From positions 1-27,016 of the forward strand of contig JABCPU010000775.1 of the NCBI GenBank assembly GCA_016800925.1: 27,016 nt of DNA, written 5' to 3'. The stretch is from Suillus spraguei (taxonomy: Eukaryota; Basidiomycota; Agaricomycetes; Boletales; Suillaceae). Positions 18,962-27,016 of this stretch are shown here, one piece after another. Position numbers and translations under genes: made by a program. The notes under the pieces are model-generated. The model was not told where the DNA came from and did no database searches. It saw nothing but the letters and a program-made list of their open reading frames with translations. The first letter of the stretch is position 1; each line of letters starts with the position of its first letter.

Positions 18962-19035
18962 AAAAAAATGTAGTTCAGCAGGTTTCGAACCTGCGTAGTC
19001 CAAGAGAAACAGATTTCATTCTGTTGTGGTAAAGT
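18962..19035 (-). pseudogene. tRNA-Leu-like unit 5 of array 2, truncated
   Basis: T arm GCAGG-TTCGAAA-CCTGC is perfect, but the anticodon loop reads ATGAAA (CAA lost) and the A box is missing. Unrelated sequence begins at about 19036. About 125 bp separate it from the module, whereas in array 1 the first unit touches the module. Confidence 0.5.
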
Positions 19036-19162
19036 CTTAAAGTCTTTAACTTTCACTTGACGACTCATCCGAAGTTGAAAGCCTATGGGGCCCCTGATTG
19101 ACACTGCCCGCTAAGATAATTCTAATTCACCATCATTAGCAGCAAGTTCAATGTGATTGACA

Positions 19163-19700
19163 TTACCACTAAGTATACACGGAGTTTCTGGAAACCAGAA
19201 GGAAATGAGCAGATACTAGAAAAGGGACAGTGAAACACTGTCACCACCTTGAAGGCCAGACATGGAGGATTGGAGACGGGAGTCTCATCTTCCCACAAAA
19301 CGGTGGTCACGCAGCAATGCAGTTCATCCCAAACATAACATCGAGACCTCACGCGACCTCGAACTCGACATCGGTAGTGAGAGCACGGCAATAAATCACT
19401 GAGGCCATGGGGATTTCAGCGAAACGCGAACTTGGGCCCAAATGGCTGAGCGAACGAGCAATCGAAGAAGACGAGAGAAGAATACCATTCAAGGACAAGA
19501 GCAACAGACGCAGGAAGACAATCGATTTGAATGATGTCCCATAAAACACGATATAACCCACTCCCTTATGGTAGCGGGAATAAATCTACATGACACATTA
19601 GCACAGGGTGTTCGGAAACCAATGCAAGCACTTACCTTACTAGGAAGGTTCTGAGAAGTGGAAGCCTTGGAAGTAGAGCACGGTGGTCTGGCTTTCCATA
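19163..19700 (-). repeat. Decayed intron-bearing module, copy 2 (minus orientation)
   Basis: Reverse-orientation partner of 3971-4540, colinear over its length and with the same intron-like interval (GTAAGT at 19635-19630, ACATGTAG-type acceptor ending at 19586, 50 nt). Joining across it gives an open frame WKARPPCSTSKASTSQNLPS then IYSRYHKGVGYIVFYG and on to TTDVEFEVA and a stop. This frame is not preserved in copy 1, so neither copy is clearly functional. Family unknown. Confidence 0.65.
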
Positions 19701-20437
19701 GAGCAGCAGTCTTCGTACGAATCTCTGCTCTCTTCTGCACACAACGGGGCAACAAGGGTCAGTACAATACGGACAGAGTTTGCAAGCCGTCGTGATAATA
19801 TTGATCGTCGTAATGAGACCATACATGATTGTCATGCTGTCTCAAGCCATATGGGATGCGGCAGAAGGAGAAAAGACAGTGGGAATATACTTCAGGCTAG
19901 ATAGACCGGTCGAAATGTCTGTTAAGAATTATACCAACTGTCGATAGTAGGAATGCGCGCAGGACCACATGTCAACTCCACGATGACCCCATTATGATCA
20001 GAAACAAACGCAACACAATGCAGTCATGTAGAAAAGACGATAGCACGGAGAAATCCGACTCATCGTTGACATAAATAACAGTAGGAATATCAGTGAAGGG
20101 TCCACAACTAAAGACACAGTCGAGGATTAAGATCAACATACGCAGTGAGAAACACAACACCAACTACTGTCATAGCGGGAATGAAGCACTGCGCAGCCTG
20201 AGTGAGTCGCATATCCTGGAGGGTAAGGGTTGCTCAGTGAGCTCAGGGAAGGAATCCGAAGGATGGATTCATTCGCCGCTAAGTTGTGATATAAATAGTA
20301 ATGCTCGCCAGCAGCTGCGGATCTACCTCAGTGAGCACGGCGCGCAGAGTCGCCGCAGACTGGCGTAGAACTGATTTGTGATTCATGTGACAGGACCATA
20401 GCGTGAATAGGTACATACCAATAAAGTTCGGAACACA
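19701..20437. other. No gene seen
   Basis: Small overlapping frames only (19683-19904 plus, 19972-20163 minus, 20093-20368 plus), none with a recognisable motif. A spliced gene extending upstream of the module on the minus strand is possible but not supported by any conserved residue. Confidence 0.35.
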
Positions 20438-20515
20438 CATTGGTCGGACTTCAAAATAAGTTGCGGCATATCGGCAAATCGAGCTGTAACCTATCGTCCA
20501 CCATAGCAACTTCAA
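20438..20515 (-). repeat. Inverted repeat arm 2 (partner 17655-17735)
   Basis: On the minus strand it carries ATGGTGGACGATAGGTTAC, CGATTTGCCGAT and TATTTTGAAGTCCGA, as in arm 1. A 78-codon minus frame covering it (20279-20515) is not open in the other arm, so it is unlikely to be a gene. Confidence 0.75.
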
Positions 20516-20822
20516 GCTGTTGAGATCCGCATTTGGAGTGACACGATCACGTGCATCTGTACTGTTGCAAGCGATTTTGATTCCGACTATCCATCGGCCA
20601 TAATCACTACAAGCATTTATGGATCAAAAACATGGCCGATCAGATAACTAGATTGTCGCTGACAGCGCCTTCCAAGCTCTTCAAATTGTTGGCCAGAGTG
20701 GCCTCTTGAAAAAAACTAGTTTTCTATAGGCCCGAATAAGATACATACTACGGTGTCATCCGAGTCTTTAAGCAGCAGGTGAGCATCCAACAACCTCTGT
20801 TTGCGTGTCTATTGATGCAATG

Positions 20823-21625
20823 TTGCCACGTTGTTCCTTTGGATTCTTTACTACCTCCAGAAGCCACTGGTTCCCTTTTATTGGGTCCTTCATCTCTTAC
20901 AGGAATGCTCCACTCAATTTTTTCATATGGAGGGAAAAAGTACGGTTCTGTGGCATACATATCTCATATCATAATTTTATCACATTCTCTTCTCCAGTAC
21001 AGTGATGTCTTCACATTTACTCCACTCGGACGCGAGGTTACCGTCGCACTCGGCGCTAAAGGCAACAACTTTGTCTTGGGTGGTAAATCAACTACGTCCT
21101 CCGCAGAAGACGTTTACACGTATGTGCAATTGTTTTTCCCTCGCAAGTATCTTTCTCAACTACAAGTCGCACATTATGACCGCCGTATGATGTCCCCAAC
21201 GAAGTGTTCAAGAAGTTTGTCGAAGTAGGCCTTTCAAACTGAGAACTTTCGGGCGTATGCGAGCATGTTCGAACAAGGAGTCCACGATTTCATGCGCAAG
21301 CGACTAAGCATTCATCATCTGTCAAATTAAGCGGACGTCAATGAATCGGGACGGATTTTGATGTGACGGATATCATGGGCTAAATCACTATTTCAACTGC
21401 CAGGCCGGACTCACAAGGCAAGGACGTCAGGAGTAGTTTAGACAAATATTTCTTTGTGCTCTATAACGACCTGGATGGATGTTTCATCTCGTTGGATTTA
21501 TATTCCCTACTACCGTCGGGATGAAACGCACAAGAAGATGAGTAAACAAGACGCAGAGACCGATTATATAAATAAGATCAAGAAACTAATAAATAGGGAG
21601 CGTGAGCTGAGCGGTTCATGACACG
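20823..21625 (+). pseudogene. ERG11: CYP51 (lanosterol 14-alpha-demethylase) 5' half, decayed
   Basis: The functional enzyme is a membrane-bound P450 of ergosterol synthesis. Here HWFPFIGSFISY and PLNFF lead to a 58 nt GT-AG intron (20940-20997) that joins REK to YSDVFTFTPLG. REVTVALGAKGNNFVLGGK and SAEDVYT follow, the N-terminal half of fungal CYP51. Further on, in shifting frames, come YDVPNEVFKKFVEVGLS (21185-21230), ENFRAYASMFEQGVHDFMR-like codons, GKDVRSSLDK, FVLYNDLDG and RDETHKKMSK (about 21517-21545). Several frameshifts, in-frame stops and a small deletion of the HLTTPVFG region are visible. The sequence ends before the I-helix, ExxR and haem-cysteine regions, so no enzyme can be made. 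The identity is secure from the order of motifs. A functional copy presumably lies elsewhere in the genome. Confidence 0.88.
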
Positions 21626-21880
21626 AACGAGCAACAGATGCGCACCACTGGGACATCCAGGTTACTGGGTCAAACATCGTCAGAACGCATAGTAAATTAC
21701 TCGATTAAATACTACGACCAAAACATTATCCAGGCCTATGTCTCAACTCAAATCTACTTCAGAATATCACATAGCTTAAAGTAATACCGATATCAAAGTG
21801 GGAATCAATAAAAATGAACTCTCCTGCAGTTCCGCTGCGAAGCACTGGATAACCATTAGCTCCATCAAGCATCTACCGTG
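21626..21880. other. Junction DNA and 3' flank shared with copy C
   Basis: From about 21690 the sequence matches the 3' flank of copy C (14760-14914): AAATACTACG.C.AAAACATT, ATATCACATA.CTTA and AAAGTGGGAAT.. ATAAAAAT occur in both. This marks the boundary of a segmental duplication that also carries the gene copy. Confidence 0.6.
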
Positions 21881-23597
21881 CTATATACCACGACCGCTCG
21901 ATATATACACCTGCTCCTGGAAAGCGATTGAGGTCATGATGGTTGCTGCGTCGGAATCAGCCATGAGCTTAGCGTGATATTCTCGAATGCCAAGGATTAG
22001 ACGGGGTCCTAGTACAAACATCTGCACGACCTCCAAAATCTGAAGCAAACCAGTCAAATATAAAGCATTTTTGACTCTATAGATGTGATGAACCGTAGTC
22101 ACATGGAAATGCAAGTGAACGATCGACATACCGTTAGGAGTGTTGGGGACAACAAAAGAATCAAAGTGAGGCAAGAAACAGCAAGGAAACTAGCATGTCC
22201 GACCCTTCAGCGAAAAAAATGGAACAATGATCACAATATAGACTCACCCCATGAAGTAAAGCATGTGAGTTTTCATCAACACTGTGAAACAGTCCCTGAT
22301 AATCCCTTCTGGGAATGTCGTCGCAGCTCACGAAAGTGTTTTACCGCAACCCAGACTGCGAGACACAGTGCGAGGGCCTCCCACACAGTCCCAAGGATCC
22401 AGGCAATGGAATCCAGAAGTAAGGCATCTTCCGCATACTCGATCGAGCACTGATATGTGCCGGAGAGAATGAATTCCTCTGGTATTCGTCAATCAGCCCC
22501 ATGTACATTCTGTCATCCACAATTAAGTGTACCCTCTGAGTCATACAATGTTGCTATCATGGTTGCTACTCCATTAAAAATGTTGATAGCCAGGAAGGGG
22601 ACGACGAGAAATATCAGGATCTTTCTGGACCGTTGATACATGGCATATAACCGAGTAATGATGATGACTTGCAGCATGTTTCAGTCGAGTCAATATCACT
22701 GAGTTCTCGCAAGTGCTAAGCTCACCCCATAGCATTGCAAATAGCACGACATAGGTCCAAATCCATACGACGAACAGAATTCGGCCTGAGGAATCCAGTC
22801 AGTGACCAGCCTCGGGTAGCACACACGCCAAACAGACTCACATCTGTGGTAGCATAGTGTGGCGGTCGTTACTGAATCAAAATTTCGTAAAGAATCATAC
22901 TCACTCCTGAGGCACCACTGTTAATTGGAGGGGAATAGCAGGCGTCCGTGCAGAAGACTCACTGTATCTGTCAGAAAGATGGTCGGAAGACTGCCTGTAT
23001 ACTGTTGGTCCAAAGAAGCAAAGACAGTGAATATACTAAGAAGACATACGCAGTATGTCCACGCTAATTATGAAAGATAGATGATTAGCACAACATCGAT
23101 TGTTTAGCCTTCCAAACATACGCAGCATATGAGATTCCAAGGTAGCGCACCTGAGATACTTCAAGTCAGTACAACATGATAATCGTGACAGGCAAACTAT
23201 GTACATACAACGAGATACAGCACTGTCATCAGTGACCAGTGTTGCCTCTGGAATGAAGTGTATTTTTGTATGTGTTCCTCCTACATAAAACTCCACTCAC
23301 CCAAACCAATTCGACCTATGAAACCATTCTTAGCGAGATAGCTGCTCCAGTCATAGCACCGACATACCTCTTGTCCGAATGTAAGTGCTGGAAATACTTG
23401 TAGTCTATCAGCAATTCCTTGATGGTATCATGCTCACCCCAGTCATACAGCAGTGCAACAAAGGCGGCAACTGTGAATCGCAAGGTTAGACTTCAACTTC
23501 AGCATCCGACTGTTCTCCACGAACCTACAAAATAGCTGGAAATGCGATATGAACTAATGGCCGGCCACCAAATAGGATCATTTGAGACTACGGTCAT
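21881..23597 (-). pseudogene. DUF6533-family membrane protein, copy D, frameshifted
   Basis: Same exon plan, from the ATG at 23597 (MTVVSNDPIWWPAISSY) to the TAG at 21881. Pieces in order are VAAFVALLYDW, ALTFGQE, VELVW, RQHWSLMTVLYL, VRYLGISYAA, LPTIFLTDT, 2-nt exons at 22905-22906 and 22842-22843, RILFVVWIWTYVVLFAMLWG, YAMYQRSRKILIFLVVPFLA, GTYQC, WEALALCLAVWVAVKHFREL, LLQILEVVQMFVLGPRL and IREYHAKL. Exon 13 lacks one base at RHS(A)GG (about 22310-22316, CATTCCCAGAAGG against CATTCGGCAGGAGG in copy B). The last exon starts one base out of frame near a run of five A and has lost about 9 nt. Closest relative in the window is copy C. Confidence 0.75.
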
Positions 23598-24381
23598 ATT
23601 GGTAGAGAATGGAAATGCGGATAGAGATGAACTTGGTAGACGTGTAGTAATGGCATATACTTATACCAGCATCTGAGTGTGGCAACGCTCGAAAAGCAGC
23701 GTTCGATTTAGTATAGATCAGGTCGTGCTCACGTACAGGAAAAGACTATACCTAAAATGTACAAAGCCTTATGTTTTTCGTCAACATGATTATTTTTCAA
23801 CAACTTTGCCGACAAAGAACTGTACCAAACACTAGCCGTAGCATTTGGTGTCTAGCTGTACTAGTAGTAGATTGAAATCCATATATCTCTCAATTTGTTA
23901 TATCTTAAAGCGATCTTCGGGCATTGCGAACACTTATGTATCCCAGCATCCAGTGCTTGCAAGTTGCATTATCAAAATGAGATATCCGTCCCTGCCTTGA
24001 TTGACTAAATCCGCAGCTGGTTGCTTCTTACATAATTAGTACGTACTATTAGTTTTCCTCCTGCTCGCGTCGCCTCCACCTTGGTCACACTTTGACTTCC
24101 CTCCCATCTCTTCTGCCTACCATCCCTTTACTTCCGACTGATCTTTTTAGTTCTCCATCGTCAAAGGGGCATCTCATATATCTTGTATATGCTGACTCAG
24201 ATGATCCATATTTCATTCTTTATTTCTTAGGATGCCCAGAGTCATACGCTCGTTCACCATTGTGTGTAATAATGCACTGACACTGTTGCACACTGCTTTA
24301 TTCTCCTCTTTAAGCGGCCACTGTCACTCACTCGTGCCATGAAACGCGTAGTCAGTTTCTTGAACATCAGTCTCCCTCTCC
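23598..24381. other. No gene seen
   Basis: The first 35-40 bp upstream of copy D still resemble the upstream flank of copy C (ATATTG.TAGAGAATG.). The rest is AT-rich and shows no coding motif; the frame at 24092-24280 is unrecognised. Confidence 0.4.
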
Positions 24382-24540
24382 CAACTGGCTACACATTCGC
24401 TCCTCAAGCTCATCGGTGACCTTGATAGAACTATTTACTCTAGTGCGTCTATCCCATCCCGTCATTACACACTAATGAACCACAAAACCGGAGTTATCAC
24501 AGATTCGTTAACTTCGCATTTAAAGCGCGTACAACCACTG
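24382..24540 (+). repeat. Dispersed repeat, copy 2 (direct with 14445-14600)
   Basis: Carries the same ordered words as copy 1 (ATTCGCTCCTCAAGCTCAT, CGTCATTAC, ATGAACCAC, ACTTCGCATT). Both copies lie a few hundred bases upstream of a DUF6533 exon fragment on the plus strand (14645 and 25026), so the repeat probably travelled with that paralogue's flank. Confidence 0.6.
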
Positions 24541-25025
24541 CCTATTCGTCCTTGCGTTTGTTTCTACTGCCACTGCCTTCGTTCCTGTACATATCATTTG
24601 ATCGTTCCTTTTTGTACAGCAGCCCTCTTCTGTACAAACGCGCTTTCCCCCTTTGTCCAACTTCCAACTTTCTTCGTGTGACTGTCCTCGTCGCTACACA
24701 TGTCACTCATGGGATTGGATACGACGCATGTATGTACTTTTGGTTGCATTTGTACTAATCAGCGTGTACATGAATTAGAAGAAAGGTTGTATATTCTGAC
24801 TAACAAGGTCTTCCGCGAGGTCGAAGGCGCCATTCTCGTGTACATACATTGGATCAATGGTGGGCCGAGGCCGAACCCCTCACTCGACTGTAGCAACTAT
24901 TAGAACCGAATATTGAAAGGATACTTCAAAGATTACGCTCGCAAGTTCCCGACATGACGCACAGTTCTCCGATCTTTTGCAGTGTTCAAAGATTAAGTAT
25001 GAAAAGATATTATGGTATTTCTAGA
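24541..25025. other. No assignable gene; one coding-like stretch
   Basis: The frame at 24700-24903 ends with ELEERLYILTNKVFREVEGA then ILVYIHWINGGPRP, which looks like real protein sequence and not chance, but I do not recognise it. No flanking exons with matching frames were found. Confidence 0.3.
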
Positions 25026-25885
25026 ATTTACGTTCGGACAAGAGGTAGGTTAACATCACTATCAGGGCAGCCAACTCGCTTAGAGTTGTGTTATAGGTTG
25101 AGGCCTTATCACAAACGACACACTTGATTGGATGGGTGACGTTGGTGAATGTAATACTGGGCAGTAAGCCATACATCTCCGTGATATTGACTTGACTGAA
25201 ACGTTATGCGAGTCATCATGATCGCTCGGTTGCATGCCATGTATCAGCGATCTAGAAAGGTGCTGATATTTATCGTTATCATCTTTCTGGTCAGAATCGC
25301 CAATGTAGTGATCGCCACAATGATGATGCAGATTTCAGGGGGTAAGCTTTTAATTGAAATGTTCAAGTACATCAGGCTTATTGACAAATACTAGAGTGAC
25401 TCGTTCTGTCCGGCACTTATCAGTGCATGATTAGCTTCGCGGGATATTCTCATCCCTGGGTTCCTTGACTTGGATACTTGGGACTGTATGGAAGGTCCTT
25501 GCATTGCGTCTTGCAGTTTGGATGAGTTACTTTGCAAGGTGAGATCGTAATGTGAATGTGGTTCTCTTGTTCCACTGAAGTTTTGCACGTGCTAGCTTTT
25601 TGGCTTTCTCTTGCTTCCGGATCGGTTTGAGTACTTTCTCCGACGCTCTCGTGGTATGCCGGTCTATCGCTGACTTCTACATACCGCAGATTCCATGGGC
25701 ACTCAAACTTATCTTGGTCTCTCTGGGATATTTGAAATGGTGCAAATGTTCGTGCTAGGACCACGCCTAATCCTCGTATTCGAGAATATCACGCTGAGCT
25801 CGTGGCTAACTCTGATACAGCAATTGCTATGACTTCAATTGCTTTTCAGGAGCGCGTCCATGTGTCAACTAGCAGTAGTGTGTAG
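25026..25885 (+). pseudogene. DUF6533-family membrane protein, copy E, internally deleted
   Basis: Starts abruptly in exon 3 (FTFGQE, donor GTAGGT), followed by a trace of exon 4 (VEA). Exons 5-10 are missing. A degenerate exon 11 (WVTLVNVILG) follows, then VIMIARLHAMYQRSRKVLIF (25202-25262). In exon 13 a deletion joins the WILGTVWKVLALRLAVW codons almost directly to SYFA, and its first part is out of frame. The last exon has GTQTYLGLSGIFEMVQMFVL then GPRLIL, and then loses one base (ATCCTCGTATTCG), throwing the REYHAELVAN codons out of frame. The end codons STSSSV plus TAG match the intact copy A more than B and D. Clearly non-functional. Confidence 0.8.
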
Positions 25886-27016
25886 CGCAGGAAATGCTGG
25901 ACATGATTGATGTGCGATGAGTGGATAGCGTACAGAGAGTGGGTGAATTTGTTCCAGGTTTGTTGTGGTACTTATTTCGGTTGCGCAGTAAATATAGGTC
26001 GTACAAAGCATTTTGCGGACTGAGTAGAGATCTTTCCCCGATGCTGATGTTCACGTACTCGATCTCAGTGGGTAACGCTGTCAAGATCTTAGCGACTGGT
26101 AGAAGTCTGTTTGTTCCTGATACCACTGCTGAAAGATGGCTTGTTGCCAGGACCTCAAAAAAGTCCTCGACCACTCCAGTGCCACCCGGCGGTGAATACG
26201 ATCGTACGACTAAACTATTTCCGAAGATCAGTACGGTGCCTTACAGAACTTGAACTTCCATATGGGCGACGTACGTCAATTCTATCCTCACCCCTTGTTC
26301 ACCATTTTGCACAGCAAGCCTACAGTCTCACCCCTGACGCCCAAATTTAGCATCGTTATCTCAACATCAACATTGGTGGTCGAGGCGTTCCATATATCTC
26401 GTCGTTTGCGACATTGGCACGCGCAGTGGCCAAGGGTATGGATCTATGACTTTCATCTTAGCTACGTATTCATGCAGTGCTTTTACACTGCGCTCGATAC
26501 TACCAACTCCCGCGTCGGTTTTGCCCAATCGCATTCACTGATGCCACCACCACTAGTAATATGGAATCCCCAAAGTAGACGGAGGTCCGTTTTGCAGACG
26601 CAAAGCAACATGCGGATTTGACATATGCAATGTACCACGGACAGGGCATACGACAACAAGTATACTACATACACAAAAGAAATTCTATACACTGAATACA
26701 AACTTGCATATTTCCTCTTCTAACTCAAGCCGCGCAGCAATAGTCACTTCGCATAAGTAGCAGGACATTGAGCATTAATTTGATCCAGCGTGTCAATAGA
26801 GGTGGACCACATCCTCTAATCAAATCTCCTGCGTCTGTAGCAGATAGTCCGGGGTTTCTTTGGCATCGTGATCATAGTCTATGGAACGGCGGTCAGCAAT
26901 ACTCATGGGCGTGATCAACTAAACAGACAAACATGGTAGTCGCGTGTTGGGATCTCTGTGATGCCATCATCTAATCGAATCTCGACTTTACGTATGATAC
27001 TGGAAATCACGACTCC
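25886..27016. other. Right-end region; no confident gene
   Basis: Competing frames of 100-123 codons overlap (25921-26253 plus, 25869-26174 minus, 26250-26621 plus). The plus frame 26250-26621 has a coding-like WPRVWIYDFHLSYVFMQCF segment, and 25921-26253 has SKYRSYKAFCGLSR and PPGGEYDRTTKLFPK, possibly successive exons of one gene in shifted frames, but no family is recognised. Near the edge, the minus strand at about 26827-26905 reads MSIADRRSIDYDHDAKETPD before a stop, perhaps the last exon of a gene entering from outside the window. Confidence 0.3.

Larger units (their letters stand above)
18363..19035 (-). repeat. Tandem array 2 of tRNA-Leu-like Pol III units
   Basis: Five units on the minus strand repeat with a period of 148-150 bp (T arms beginning at 18381, 18529, 18679, 18829 and 18977 on the plus strand). 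On the minus strand most show a TTAGC(C/T)-type A box, an AATCAAAA anticodon loop (CAA) between ACAGA and TCTGT, a (C/T)TTGGACTGTGCAGG-type variable/T region, a GGTT(C/T)(G/A)AA-type B box and an oligo-T terminator of 6-8 T. The array has the same orientation relative to its module as array 1, so the whole block is an inverted duplicate. Spacing is regular but units differ at many bases, so the array is not a fresh expansion. Confidence 0.7.

Noticed and set aside
18363..19035. CRISPR-like array
   Set aside because: The repeated unit is the whole 148-150 bp with no short-repeat/unique-spacer structure, and the genome is eukaryotic.
20779..21228. A 149-residue complete protein from the uninterrupted frame
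   Set aside because: The frame reads through a clear GT-AG intron of CYP51 and starts without an ATG; the family motifs show it is a fragment of a larger decayed gene.

Overview
This is a repeat-rich, AT-leaning stretch of a filamentous basidiomycete genome. The evidence is consistent: many 46-61 nt GT-AG introns with CTGAC/CTAAC-like branch sites, a lineage-expanded DUF6533-type multi-pass membrane protein family typical of Agaricomycetes, decayed Ty3/gypsy and tyrosine-recombinase element pieces, and a decayed copy of fungal CYP51. Boletales is my best guess for the order, from recalled family resemblance only.

Layout. Positions 1-3700 are transposon debris (gypsy RNase H tail, recombinase fragment) followed by a broken minus-strand gene of an unnamed agaricomycete membrane family. 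Positions 3971-4985 hold a 0.57 kb decayed, intron-bearing module joined to a tandem array of about 148 bp units. Each unit looks like a tRNA-Leu(CAA) with Pol III A box, B box and oligo-T terminator. The same module plus array occurs in inverted orientation at 18363-19700. Positions 5698-7392 hold the only intact DUF6533-family gene (15 exons, 313 aa, reconstructed here). Positions 8370-10413 hold a long disordered, basic/acidic nuclear-type protein, apparently intact except for one extra A in a 9-A run. From 12363 onward lie four further full or partial DUF6533 paralogues (12363-14084 plus; 14915-16682 minus; 21881-23597 minus; 25026-25885 plus) and one small fragment at 14645-14745. All carry frameshifts or deletions. 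A CYP51/ERG11 pseudogene sits at 20823-21625.

How it fits together. The window reads as a recombination-prone paralogue cluster: one surviving receptor-like gene among decaying sisters, bracketed by inverted tRNA-like arrays and other direct and inverted repeats that could drive the duplications. The most unusual feature is the exon architecture of the DUF6533 genes. Four paralogues require two successive exons of only 2 nucleotides each, which together build a conserved Gly/Glu-Cys pair. No metabolic pathway or operon is implied; the genes are neighbours, not a demonstrated functional system.
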